16,215 nt of DNA from Clostridium_B lapidicellarium. Its GTDB lineage: Bacteria; Bacillota; Clostridia; Clostridiales; Clostridiaceae. The translations under genes and the position numbers were made by a program. Under the pieces are notes generated by a model, which was not told the origin of the DNA, made no database searches, and saw only the letters and a list, made by a program, of their open reading frames with translations. The stretch covers positions 1 through 16,215 of the forward strand of contig NZ_JBGFFE010000036.1 of the NCBI RefSeq assembly GCF_041224415.1. The letters run 5' to 3'. Of the stretch, positions 1 to 8,776 are shown one piece after another. Positions within the stretch are counted from its first letter, which is position 1. Each line of letters opens with the position of its first letter.

Positions 1-1
1 A

Positions 2-2911
2 GATGCGCTGGTAGCTTCCGCAGTAGCAGGAAAGTATTCCGCACCGCTAGTATTAGTGGACAAAGATCCTTCAGGATCAACAACTAATCCAAATGCAACA
101 GACAATGCAATAGCTTACTTGAAAGACAACACTACTTCCAGCACTGATTTCCAGGTAATTGGAGGAACAGGAGTTGTTTCCGAGAATACTGTAGAAGCAA
201 TTGATGATATTTATAATAATCCAAGTCCAGAGGGAGAAGTTAAATCCATAGAAACTAATGGATTAAATGAGATAAAGGTTGTATTCAATCAGGAAGTTGA
301 TTCAGATACAGCTGAGGATATAACAAATTACAAAGTTGATGGAACAACTTTAAATGACAAGGGAACCAAGGATAATGACGCGGATCCTGATGAAAATAGT
401 GCAAAAGCAGTACTTCAGGATGACAACAAAACAGTTGTTATAAAATTGGCAAAGGCTCAAAAACAATCAGATGATATAGATGTAACAGTTAAAAAGGGAA
501 TACTTACTGCAGACAAGTCAAGCACTGTTCCAGAATATACAGATACTGTAACATTTAGTGATACAACTATACCTACAGTTGATTCAGTAGAAGTAAAAGG
601 AAATAAAAAGCTAACTGTTAAATTCTCAGAGCCAATAAATGTTGGCAAAAAGGCAGATGCCAGTGGAGTACAGAGTAAATTCAAGATAGACGGAAAAACT
701 CTTTCATCCTATGGATTGAATTATGATTATAGTGAAGCATCGGATTATATCAAAGATGTTGACGGAAATTATTGGACAGATGAAGTGGACTATTATTTTG
801 ACACAGCACTTGATTCTGGAAGCAAGACTTTAAAAGTTTCGGAAGGAGATAAAGAATTATTTGCAGACGCAGCAGGATTCCCTATTGCAGAAACTACAGA
901 GACTTTTGATGTTGATACATTGACTTCAACACCGGAAATCAAGAGCATAACTGCGAGTGATGATGGAAAAGTCAAGATAAATTTTGACAGGCCGATGGAT
1001 CCCAAAACAGCAACTAAGATAGGAAATTATGAAATAAATGATGGAAATGTCAATATAGATAAGGATCCTGAACTTAAAGAAGGAGACACTCAGGTAAAAC
1101 TTACTGTTACTGGTCTTAACAAAGGCTCAAATAAATTATATATCGACGATAATGTAAAAGATGCTTATGGAAACAACATTGAAGAAGACACTTATGAATC
1201 CTTTGAACTTGAAGAGGATACAACAAAACCTTCTGTAACTTCTGTATATGCTCTTGACGATGATACAATCAGAGTTAGATTCAGCAAAGATGTGGATTCG
1301 GATTATGCTACAAATACATCAAACTATAAACTGAGAGATAGTGATGGTACAGATATAACTGATGAAATAGATAAAATCATTCCTGCAGGAGACTCTGGTG
1401 CAAGCACGGCAGATGTATTTGATATAAATTTGAAGTCTGGAAAAAAATTAACTGATTCAAAATACACTATAAGAATAGAAAACATTCAGGACAAGGCTTC
1501 TACACCAAATGTAATAGACACATATGAAGATACATTTGACGGTTCTGATGAAGTAAATGCAAAAGTAGAAGGAGTTTATGCGGTTTCAGGAAGTAACGGG
1601 AAGAAAATTGCAGTTGTATTCAACAAGGAAATGGATGCATCCACATTAACTGATACCGACAATTATGAATATGTAAATGCAAAGGGAGATACAAAGACTC
1701 TTCCAAGCAGTGCCGACATAACTAGCAATGATGACAAGAGTGCAACTATTGATCTGGATGACACTTCTTTGACTACTGATGAAGGTTCAGGAAAAGCTGA
1801 TGAGAATATCATAACAGCTATATATGCAACGGGAGTTAAAGATGCCAATGGAAACAGCTTGCAGACAGGAAGGGATGGAGCTGATATAACTACACCAACA
1901 GGTGTTACAAAAGCTAAAGCTAATTCTCTTAAAGTTTACTATGAAGACAATGATGATGACTTGAAGGTTGATGTGATTTTTGAAACACCAATTGATTCGG
2001 ATACTTTGGAGGCCTCAGATTTTACATTTGGTACAGTTAAAGCAGATTCGGCAAAACCTGATGGCAAGATAGTAACTCTTACATTTAAGAGCAATGATGA
2101 TGACAAAAATGCGGATACAAATATAAACAAGATAAAGGCATTGGGCAATGGTGCAGTATTGACTATAAAAGCAGATAGTGCTACTAAGGATGTAAGCGGA
2201 CAGTCAGTTACTACAGCTGATGCTTCAGGTGACAAACCTTATTTCTATGAAGCAGCACCTAGATTAGTTACTGTTGACAGAGATAGTAAGGATGATCCAG
2301 CAACAAACTGGAGTGCAGGACTTCAAAGTGATGGCAGCGCAATTGTATCTGTTAAGTTTGATACACCAATTGATGGCAACAGCGTAAATGCATCAGACTT
2401 CAAATTCAACATAGGCGGAACAACTATAAATGCTGATTCTGCAAAGGTAGATGAAAATGATGCACGTACAGTTAATTTTAAATTCAACAGTAACAACAAA
2501 AATATAAAAGAATTTAATGATGCTGAGACAATAAAGGTTACTCCACAATCAACTGTTAAGATCTCCGCGGAAAAGGATGCAAATGATGAGTATGCATACT
2601 ATGTTCCAACAGATGACGATTATAAGGGTATTATTGTTACTATAGATAATAATGGAGAAAATCCAAACCCTGGAGAAGAAGTACCTGGAGCAACAGTAAC
2701 TGCAGATTATGATGGTGATCTGTTTGCTACAAAAATATCAGTTAAGCTTGATGGAGTAAATGATGCAACAAACGCAGCAAAATATGTTGTAAAATATGAT
2801 GGACAGACAGCTTCTTTTAAAGAAAATCAAAGTGCATATGTTATAGTTGTTGATGGAAATGTAGATCAAGCTACTGCACAGAATAAAGTTACAGTTGAGA
2901 AAGCAGAATAA
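2..2911 (+). CDS. CWB2 wall-binding, Ig-repeat surface protein (5' end outside window)
   Basis: The frame is open from base 2 (D-A-L-V-A-S-A-V), so the gene begins upstream of the window. Bases 2-215 encode the end of a CWB2 (PF04122) repeat, seen as ADALxASAxA-like text, then PLVLVD and an IGG motif. CWB2 repeats are known to bind anionic wall polymers. About seven SbsA/Big-type Ig-like repeats follow, starting near 233, 581, 941, 1232, 1565, 1910 and 2262; each opens with a pattern such as 'VxxVxxxxxxxIxVxFSxxxD' (IRVRFSKDVD, KINFDRPMD, AVVFNKEMD). A linker rich in N, P, G and E (about 2655-2690) leads to a separate C-terminal module (2690-2908) with DLFATKI, KYVVKYDG and VVDGNV. That module recurs in the membrane protein at 8051. 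The protein is very acidic (DNDDDLKVD), compatible with Ca binding, and I see no cysteine. It is a domain-by-domain paralogue of the 9793 protein. It acts at the cell surface; its exact role is unknown. Confidence 0.88.
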   Translation, partial: DALVASAVAGKYSAPLVLVDKDPSGSTTNPNATDNAIAYLKDNTTSSTDFQVIGGTGVVSENTVEAIDDIYNNPSPEGEVKSIETNGLNEIKVVFNQEVDSDTAEDITNYKVDGTTLNDKGTKDNDADPDENSAKAVLQDDNKTVVIKLAKAQKQSDDIDVTVKKGILTADKSSTVPEYTDTVTFSDTTIPTVDSVEVKGNKKLTVKFSEPINVGKKADASGVQSKFKIDGKTLSSYGLNYDYSEASDYIKDVDGNYWTDEVDYYFDTALDSGSKTLKVSEGDKELFADAAGFPIAETTETFDVDTLTSTPEIKSITASDDGKVKINFDRPMDPKTATKIGNYEINDGNVNIDKDPELKEGDTQVKLTVTGLNKGSNKLYIDDNVKDAYGNNIEEDTYESFELEEDTTKPSVTSVYALDDDTIRVRFSKDVDSDYATNTSNYKLRDSDGTDITDEIDKIIPAGDSGASTADVFDINLKSGKKLTDSKYTIRIENIQDKASTPNVIDTYEDTFDGSDEVNAKVEGVYAVSGSNGKKIAVVFNKEMDASTLTDTDNYEYVNAKGDTKTLPSSADITSNDDKSATIDLDDTSLTTDEGSGKADENIITAIYATGVKDANGNSLQTGRDGADITTPTGVTKAKANSLKVYYEDNDDDLKVDVIFETPIDSDTLEASDFTFGTVKADSAKPDGKIVTLTFKSNDDDKNADTNINKIKALGNGAVLTIKADSATKDVSGQSVTTADASGDKPYFYEAAPRLVTVDRDSKDDPATNWSAGLQSDGSAIVSVKFDTPIDGNSVNASDFKFNIGGTTINADSAKVDENDARTVNFKFNSNNKNIKEFNDAETIKVTPQSTVKISAEKDANDEYAYYVPTDDDYKGIIVTIDNNGENPNPGEEVPGATVTADYDGDLFATKISVKLDGVNDATNAAKYVVKYDGQTASFKENQSAYVIVVDGNVDQATAQNKVTVEKAE

Positions 2912-2935
2912 TTAAATTTACTTGATATATTAATT

Positions 2936-2976
2936 TTAGACTTCAACATTGAAAATTTTTCAATGTTGAAGTCTAA
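2936..2976. terminator. Perfect 20-bp inverted repeat after the first CWB2 gene
   Basis: The arms 2936-2955 and 2957-2976 (core GACTTCAACATTGA / TCAATGTTGAAGTC) match perfectly around one base. It lies 25 bp after the stop. No long T run follows on either strand, so it may be an mRNA-stabilising or weak terminator hairpin rather than a classical terminator. Confidence 0.6.
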
Positions 2977-3020
2977 CTAAAAATAAAGGGGATTATTTTA
3001 TTTTAAGGTACGGGAAAATT

Positions 3021-3049
3021 CATACATAGGTTAGTTTGTATGTTATACT
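3021..3049 (+). promoter_or_regulatory. Candidate promoter of the 1346-aa S-layer gene
   Basis: A good -10 box, TATACT, lies at 3044-3049. The -35 region is poor: only CATACA or TTCATA is present at a usable distance. CATACA (3021-3026) and TGTATG (3037-3042) form a 6-bp inverted repeat with 10 bp between them, inside the promoter, and could be an operator. Transcription from here would give a leader of roughly 145 nt, a length not unusual for abundant S-layer mRNAs. The ribosome site GGGAGG is at 3185-3190. Confidence 0.35.
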
Positions 3050-3201
3050 TTTAAAAGCTTTTACTAAAATACTGAATGAAGTAGTACTGAAGAATAGTCT
3101 TAATTATGAGAAGCTAATAAATCCCCGATGGTGAAAATGATTTTTATGTAATGAATATACAGTAATTATAGATTCCAATATTTAGGGAGGTTTTATAAAT
3201 T

Positions 3202-6200
3202 ATGAATAACTCTAAAAAGTTATTGGCAGTCCTCTCGACAGCAGCAATATCAACTATTATTGCTTCTGCAGTGGCAACTCCTGCATCTGCAAAAATGGCT
3301 TCTGTCCTTTTAAGGGATGCATCAGGAAAAATATATGAATATAACTATAAGGACTTACAAGATTCTTTTGCGGGCGGAACAGCATTATATGATGACTTTA
3401 AGGCTGTTAAAGATGCTGGTGCACAGGTTATTTCTTACTATGATGATGTGCAAAATGGATTTGTATCACGTAGTACAATACTGGATGCTTGGGGAGATGC
3501 CGGAGATGACTTCAATCCTCAGACAGCTACTGAAACGTTGACTACGACACCTGTTGAAGGTACTATATATGAAAGAGTTGAAAACCCAGATGGAACAGTA
3601 AGCGAGCAGCCAAAACAACAAGGTGTTGAAGTAAGTTCAGTAAGTGCTATTAATTCTACAAGCATACAATTAACAGTACCATCAACAGTACAAGAATCTG
3701 ACTTATTGGGGAAGCAAATAACACTTACAGCTGACAATGAAAACTTGACAGCAACATATTCAGATTCAAGTCTTACAGAAGATGGTAAGGCTAATTTTGT
3801 ATTAGATGATGGAAATGAATTAACAGATGCTGCTGAATATACAGTAAGTTCAGATTGGGCAAGCTTTACAACGAATAAGTTTGTAGCTAAAGTTGAAACA
3901 CCATATATTAAGACAATAAATGTTTCCACAACTGGAATTCCAGCTGCAGGTACAGGTGACGTGCACTTTACAGCAAAGAATCAATATGGAGAAGATTTAG
4001 GTTTAACTGCTGAAAATACTACTGACCTTAATGTTAAAGGTACATTAAATGGAGTACCATTAATGACGAATGAAATTGATGATGCTGATAAAGCAAGTGG
4101 AACCATAAAAATTAACAAACCTTTAACAGAGGGAGATAAAGTATCTTTAACATTTACAAATACAATAAATGGAGATGCTGGGGTTGAAATAGGAACAGCT
4201 CAATATACTGTGGTTAAAGCAGAAGATCCAGTTCCAACGACAATTTCAGATATAACTGCAACAAAGAATAATGCAGTAGCTAAAGAGGTATTGCCGGATG
4301 ATAAAATAACTTTATCAACTGTGGTTAAAAATCAGTTTAATAATCCTATAGATATTCCTAATGTACGTTGGATAGTTGAAGATGGAATTGATTTAATAAC
4401 TCCGGATGATGGTAACCCAATTGATGAAAGCGGTATAGCAGATGCAAATGGCTCTTTTAAATTTACAGCTAAAAAGGCAGGAAATTTAAAAATTTCTGCA
4501 TATTTACCAAACGGGCAAAAATCAACTTATGAAGTTCAGATAGGAGCTAAGACATTAACTGACTTAACTGTAAATTCTGAAAATACATCAGGGGATAATC
4601 AGGATACAATAATTGTCGGAAGTGTTAAACCAAATGATGGAGCAAATTTAACACCAGATCAAATTAAATTTGATGTTAAAGCGACTAAAACTTCAGTAGA
4701 TGTTACTCCAGCTGACGTTCAGGTTACTGCTAAATTAAGAGGTGGAGACGATGCTGATACTAAGGATGATATAGTAATAGCTGTTAAATCAACAAAACCA
4801 GGAAAATACACAATAACTCCATATGTAGGAGAATCATTAGAAAAAGCTACTGCAAAAGCGGCTGGTTTTGATGTAACAACTACAATAGATCAAAATGTAG
4901 CTAGTATAGATGACATAACATTTGACCCTGCTGAATTAAAGACAGGCACAGATGTTGTAAAAGATGTAACGTTCAGAAATAAATATGGTGAAGCTGTTTT
5001 AGTAGATCCGTTAGATGCAGTTGTAACTCCAGAAGGTTCATTGACTGGAAAAGTTACAATAGATGGAACTAAGAATATATTGACATTATCAAATGCATCA
5101 GCAGGTTCATATCAAGTAACAATAGCAGAGGGTTCGGCACTTAAATCGTATACTTTGAAATTTACAGCACCAACATTTACAAAAATTGATGCAGGTGCCG
5201 ATATAACAGGAGTAGTTGCAGGAGATCCAGCTACTAAAGCTAAGGATCAGGCAGTCAAATTTTTAGATCAGGACGGAAAGGATATGCCTGTTAAGGCATC
5301 AGATTTACATGTATCTGTAACTGGACCAACTGGGCAACCAATTGATAATGCAAGTGATTTAGTTAAATTGGCAGCTGATTATGGATTCAATGATGCTGGT
5401 GAAGATCAATTTGATGAAGCAAGGGGAGATGAAATAGTAAAAGGTTTTAGAGTTCAGCCAGTTCAATCATTGACACAAGGTGTTTATACAGTTAAGATTG
5501 CAAATGCTGATGGTAATATAGCTGATACATTTACCGTAACAGTTGGAGCTGCTAGAGTAGCTAAAACTGTAGATGTGACTCCAGGTGCAACAAATGTTGC
5601 ATTAAATGGACAAACTAAAGTTAAAATAGTTCCAAAAGACCAATATGGTGAGTTCATAGCAAATGGTACTGGAGTAACTTTAGAAGTTGATGCTGGAGAT
5701 CATTTTACAAAGAATGATGTAACACCAATAAACAAAGATGGTGGGACTGTTGATGATACTCATCCAGTAGCAGCTTATGAAATAACATTAACAGGAACTA
5801 CAAAAGGATCAAATGATATTGTTGTTAATGTTAAGAACGGTGACAAAGTTCTTGCCACCAATAAAGTAAGCATGACAGTTGATTCAGTAGCAAATTTAAT
5901 TGATAGTGTAGCTGTAGATACTACTGATATAAAATCAGTATATTCAACTGAAGCTGAAGATCCAGCTGATATTACATTAAAAGCCATAGCTAAAGATGCT
6001 AACGGAGTAGTAGTTCCAGTAAGCAATAATGATTTATCATGGACTATAAAATCAGTAACGGGTAAAGTTGGAGAAGCTGATGCTACAGTTTCAAATGTTG
6101 GAACATTAGGATTAAATAATGGAGTATATACACCAGTTCAAAACTTTAAAGGAACTGTTACGATTGAAGTTAGAACTGCAAATATGAAAGTTGGAGAAGT

Positions 6201-7242
6201 AACTTTAAATCTTGACCCAGCAGCAGCAATAGCTAAAACAGGAACAACTAAAGTTGTGAATACTGTAGATAAACCATTAGATGCTGATACTACTAAAGAT
6301 GGTATCCAAATAGCATTGGATAATGATGCTAAAGACGGAGAAGCTGATGGAGCAATAGTACTAAAATTAAGTGCTGCTGATCAATATGGCAATCCAATTG
6401 ATACAGTAGATATAACTGACAGCAACGTAATTTTATCAGTTGATGACAGTTCAGTAGTAAAAGCAGAAAAATCTCCTGAAGCAGAAACAATCACATTAAC
6501 AGCTAAATCAGCTGGAACAGCTAATGTTTATGTACAATATAATGGAGATACAATTACAATACCTGTATCAGTAAATCAGGAAGCAGCTGAGGCTGCTGAA
6601 GCTGCTAAGCCAATAGGTGTAGTTTTAACAACAGAAGAAACATTTAAAGGAGCAGCAGCAGTACCTGGAATAAGTCAAGTATCTACTATTAAGGTAACAG
6701 CAGGAGCATCTGCAGCAGGAAATTTAACAGTTGCAGGAGTTACAGTACCGGTTACAGCAGATGATGATACTCCAGCTGAAGTTGCATCAAAGATAGAAAC
6801 TGCATTTGCCGATAATTCAGGTTGGACAGTAACAGCAAATGATGATACTTTGACATTTACTGCAAAGACACAAACTGCAAATACTACAATAGCAGTAGAT
6901 GCCGCTGGAACGGGTGTAACTTTTGATGGACCAAATGATACTACAAATGGAGTAGCACCAGTAGATGAAGTTAAAGAAGTGGATACAACTACTGTAACTT
7001 CAGGAGCTCAAAAATCAGCAGATATTACGGTTAATGTTTCAGACGAAACCATAGATAAAGATGTAACATTATCAGTTTCAGCTGGAGATACTGCAGAGCA
7101 GGTAGCTGAAAAGATCAAAACAGCTTTAGCTGCTGATGAAACAATTACCAATTCTTATGATGTTTCAGGATCTGGCGCTAATGTAGTGCTGACTCAAAAG
7201 GGTTCAGGCAGTGATGTTGACTTACAGGTAACCTTAAAATAG
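3202..7242 (+). CDS. Secreted Ig-repeat protein, probable main S-layer subunit
   Basis: The ATG is preceded by GGGAGG (3185-3190). Residues 1-30 are a classic signal peptide: KK, a hydrophobic core, then ASA before Lys31. Residues 31-100 form an N-terminal domain (LLRDASGKIYEYNYKDL) of a type I associate with clostridial S-layer proteins. The rest is tandem Ig-like domains in the Big_1/Big_2 style, marked by repeated 'NQYGE / NQFNN / NKYGE / DQYGE / DQYGN' strands near residues 260, 377, 593, 813 and 1060. An Ala/Glu-rich linker near residue 1128 precedes two C-terminal repeats (about 1156-1240 and 1265-1346), each with an 'AxxVAxKIxxA' helix followed by a T/V-rich beta segment. There is no CWB2, SLH or LPXTG anchor and no cysteine that I can see. 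Codons are strongly A/T-ending and uniform compared with the 9793 gene, which suits high expression. Its call as the bulk S-layer protein is inference from size, composition and the SLAP-domain neighbour. Confidence 0.8.
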   Translation: MNNSKKLLAVLSTAAISTIIASAVATPASAKMASVLLRDASGKIYEYNYKDLQDSFAGGTALYDDFKAVKDAGAQVISYYDDVQNGFVSRSTILDAWGDAGDDFNPQTATETLTTTPVEGTIYERVENPDGTVSEQPKQQGVEVSSVSAINSTSIQLTVPSTVQESDLLGKQITLTADNENLTATYSDSSLTEDGKANFVLDDGNELTDAAEYTVSSDWASFTTNKFVAKVETPYIKTINVSTTGIPAAGTGDVHFTAKNQYGEDLGLTAENTTDLNVKGTLNGVPLMTNEIDDADKASGTIKINKPLTEGDKVSLTFTNTINGDAGVEIGTAQYTVVKAEDPVPTTISDITATKNNAVAKEVLPDDKITLSTVVKNQFNNPIDIPNVRWIVEDGIDLITPDDGNPIDESGIADANGSFKFTAKKAGNLKISAYLPNGQKSTYEVQIGAKTLTDLTVNSENTSGDNQDTIIVGSVKPNDGANLTPDQIKFDVKATKTSVDVTPADVQVTAKLRGGDDADTKDDIVIAVKSTKPGKYTITPYVGESLEKATAKAAGFDVTTTIDQNVASIDDITFDPAELKTGTDVVKDVTFRNKYGEAVLVDPLDAVVTPEGSLTGKVTIDGTKNILTLSNASAGSYQVTIAEGSALKSYTLKFTAPTFTKIDAGADITGVVAGDPATKAKDQAVKFLDQDGKDMPVKASDLHVSVTGPTGQPIDNASDLVKLAADYGFNDAGEDQFDEARGDEIVKGFRVQPVQSLTQGVYTVKIANADGNIADTFTVTVGAARVAKTVDVTPGATNVALNGQTKVKIVPKDQYGEFIANGTGVTLEVDAGDHFTKNDVTPINKDGGTVDDTHPVAAYEITLTGTTKGSNDIVVNVKNGDKVLATNKVSMTVDSVANLIDSVAVDTTDIKSVYSTEAEDPADITLKAIAKDANGVVVPVSNNDLSWTIKSVTGKVGEADATVSNVGTLGLNNGVYTPVQNFKGTVTIEVRTANMKVGEVTLNLDPAAAIAKTGTTKVVNTVDKPLDADTTKDGIQIALDNDAKDGEADGAIVLKLSAADQYGNPIDTVDITDSNVILSVDDSSVVKAEKSPEAETITLTAKSAGTANVYVQYNGDTITIPVSVNQEAAEAAEAAKPIGVVLTTEETFKGAAAVPGISQVSTIKVTAGASAAGNLTVAGVTVPVTADDDTPAEVASKIETAFADNSGWTVTANDDTLTFTAKTQTANTTIAVDAAGTGVTFDGPNDTTNGVAPVDEVKEVDTTTVTSGAQKSADITVNVSDETIDKDVTLSVSAGDTAEQVAEKIKTALAADETITNSYDVSGSGANVVLTQKGSGSDVDLQVTLK

Positions 7243-7253
7243 ATTAACAATAA

Positions 7254-7295
7254 AGCAGGTGTAGGATAACTCAAGCAGTTATCCTGCTCTTGTTT
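7254..7295 (+). terminator. Terminator of the S-layer gene
   Basis: GGATAACT (7264-7271) pairs with AGTTATCC (7277-7284) around the loop CAAGC. AGCA (7254-7257) and TGCT (7285-7288) extend the stem past a bulge, and CTTGTTTAT follows. It lies 12 bp after the stop codon. Confidence 0.65.
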
Positions 7296-7360
7296 ATATA
7301 AATATAAGTAAGTTCATATCAAAAAAATTAATTTAATATCTTAAATAATATTCACATATC

Positions 7361-7405
7361 AAAGGACTATTTGATAAAATAATAATTCATCAAAGGTCCT
7401 TTTTT
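7361..7405 (+). terminator. Second intrinsic terminator
   Basis: AAAGGAC (7361-7367) pairs with GTCCTTT (7396-7402). An inner stem TTGAT / ATCAA lies within it, and a run of T follows to 7405. It probably backs up the terminator at 7254. The rest of 7296-7547 holds no gene that I can support. Confidence 0.65.
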
Positions 7406-7478
7406 AACTACAATTATAATGTAAAGTCTATGTTAAGTCATTATAGAGTTAGTGGTAATGGAGGTAATATAAGGATAC

Positions 7479-7507
7479 TTGTCATTCTGAAGAATTTGTG
7501 CGACAAT
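7479..7507 (+). promoter_or_regulatory. Candidate promoter for the 7548 gene
   Basis: TTGTCA (7479-7484) and GACAAT (7502-7507) are 17 bp apart. The -35 box matches five of six consensus bases and the -10 box four of six. Confidence 0.35.
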
Positions 7508-7547
7508 GATAAAATCAAGTAAGATTATTGTGCGGGGTGTAAGTATA

Positions 7548-7890
7548 ATGAATAGACAGACAAAAATAATAGCTATTGGTGGGATATTACTGCTGCCAGA
7601 AATACAGCCTTAATAAAAGAATACAAAAGTCTGATAACATTATGAAGGATAAGGGTATAAAGCAGAATAATCCAGATAACTTCATAGTTCAGGGCATGAT
7701 GAAAAATGATAATGATCTGGAATACGCATATATAAGTCATAATGGTGATGAAACTGTAATGTTGAATTTGAAGTTCAAAAAAGGGATACAGAATAAGGAC
7801 AAATATGTAAAATTGAGTAGATATATGAAGAAAGTCAGGGCAGAATATAAAGGTAAAAACGTGAATGCAACTATGATTGTTGATAATTGA
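7548..7890 (+). pseudogene. Small lipoprotein-like gene with an N-terminal frameshift
   Basis: An ATG at 7548, with GGGGTG at 7534-7539, starts a signal-like peptide, MNRQTKIIAIGGILLL, but this frame stops at 7611-7613. The following frame (from about 7591) continues directly with C-Q-K-Y-S-L-N-K-R and stays open to 7890. Joining the two would give K-rich start, hydrophobic core, LLL and Cys, the order of a lipoprotein signal. A single indel near 7585-7595 explains the break. The body (about 95 residues) contains KDKGIKQNNPDNF, DLEYAYISHNGDETVMLNLKF and YMKKVRAEYKGK. I do not recognise the family. If not a pseudogene, translation could begin at ATG 7642 and give an 82-aa cytosolic product, but there is no good ribosome site there. 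A sequencing error is also possible. Confidence 0.5.
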
Positions 7891-7953
7891 AAGCCTGAAT
7901 AGTTTTCATGGATCTGGGGGTAAAATATGGTTTATTCCTGCTGTTTTAATTTT

Positions 7954-7985
7954 TTGAACAATATTTTAACATTATGTGTTATAAT
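7954..7985 (+). promoter_or_regulatory. Promoter of the membrane Big_2 gene
   Basis: A perfect -10 box, TATAAT (7980-7985), is preceded by TGT, an extended -10 element. TTGAAC (7954-7959) could be the -35 box but is 20 bp away, so the extended -10 probably dominates. Transcription would start near 7992. Confidence 0.55.
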
Positions 7986-7990
7986 CTTTT

Positions 7991-8050
7991 ATTAATTCAC
8001 CATTAGTAATATAATCTAATAGATGTAGTATATTAGGAGAGTGAATTAAT
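7991..8050 (+). promoter_or_regulatory. Leader hairpin enclosing the ribosome-binding site
   Basis: ATTAATTCAC (7991-8000) and GTGAATTAAT (8041-8050) are a perfect 10-bp inverted repeat. The left arm is at the predicted mRNA 5' end. The right arm fills the space between the ribosome site AGGAGA (8035-8040) and the ATG at 8051. Inside, CTAAT (8016-8020) can pair either with ATTAG at 8002-8006 or with ATTAG at 8032-8036, and the latter includes the first bases of the ribosome site. This could control translation. Confidence 0.4.
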
Positions 8051-8647
8051 ATGAAGAAGAACATTAAATGGATTATTTTATGTATTTTTGTAATAGTTGT
8101 AGCTGTAGGGCTGGTTTATAAATATAAAGATTATACCTATAACAAGAAGATATCGGAGGAGAAGAAACAGGAACTTAAAACACAGCAAAATGTAGTTGAC
8201 AGGTCGCCTTCTCTTAAAGTGGGAGATTCTCAGACATTGAATTTGCCATCTGCAGATGTTTCCAACAAGAAATTTAAATGGAGCTCTAGCGATCCATCTG
8301 TTGCAGCTGTGGACGGAAATGGTACTGTAAAGGCAGTAAAAAATGGTAGTACTGTGATAACAGCTGTTGCAGCAAATGGCAAAAAAGAGTCTTATACGGT
8401 GAAAATTAAAGGCGATTCTGCTAAATCGGGTTTTAATGTGGCTACGGAATACAGTCCCGATTTATTTGCAACTAGGATTATTATCACTTTAAATGAAGTG
8501 AAATCAGCTGATTTGAATAAATATGTTGTTAAATATGCTGGAACTCAGGTTAAGCTGTATCCAGAAAAAAATTCCTTTAGAATAGTTGTAGATGGAAATG
8601 TAAATGCATCTACTGCAAGATCAAAAGTTTCAGTCAGTAAGAAATAA
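8051..8647 (+). CDS. Membrane-anchored Big_2 protein with surface C-terminal module
   Basis: This 198-aa protein starts at an ATG with AGGAGAG at 8035-8041. Residues 1-6 are basic and residues 6-23 form one hydrophobic helix. I see no cleavage motif or lipobox, so it is likely a type II anchor with the body outside the cell. A charged K/E-rich stretch (24-46) leads to a Big_2 Ig-like domain (about 53-121), recognisable by KWSSSDPSVAAVDGNGTVKA and GSTVITAVAANG. Residues 127-198 match the last 70 or so residues of the CWB2 protein ending at 2911: DLFATRI, KYVVKYAG, VVDGNV and a terminal TAxxKVxVxK. The gene sits just before the SLAP-domain gene and after the S-layer gene. A role in tethering or assembling surface proteins is inference. 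Confidence 0.82.
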   Translation: MKKNIKWIILCIFVIVVAVGLVYKYKDYTYNKKISEEKKQELKTQQNVVDRSPSLKVGDSQTLNLPSADVSNKKFKWSSSDPSVAAVDGNGTVKAVKNGSTVITAVAANGKKESYTVKIKGDSAKSGFNVATEYSPDLFATRIIITLNEVKSADLNKYVVKYAGTQVKLYPEKNSFRIVVDGNVNASTARSKVSVSKK

Positions 8648-8651
8648 TATG

Positions 8652-8677
8652 TTGTATATTGTTGATATAATATACAA
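8652..8677. terminator. AT-rich 9-bp hairpin after the Big_2 gene
   Basis: TTGTATATT (8652-8660) pairs with AATATACAA (8669-8677) five bases after the stop. No T run follows, so it is a weak terminator at best. Confidence 0.35.
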
Positions 8678-8716
8678 ATATGGTATTGCTGTGTGGTATA
8701 CTGTATTTAAAATGAA

Positions 8717-8740
8717 GATTTTCGTGTAAAACCGAAAATC
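8717..8740 (+). repeat. Hairpin GATTTTCG / CGAAAATC upstream of the SLAP gene
   Basis: A perfect 8-bp stem around TGTAAAAC lies 36 bp before the SLAP start. Its sequence resembles the terminator at 15407-15430, with matched changes in both arms, but here no T tract follows. It may be a decayed terminator or part of the leader. Confidence 0.4.
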
Positions 8741-8776
8741 AACATTAATTGTGAATTGAATAATGGAGGTATAATA

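Noticed and set aside
3050..3200. Possible riboswitch in the S-layer leader
   Set aside because: I could match no known riboswitch core and saw no expression-platform hairpin. It is better viewed as a plain long leader.
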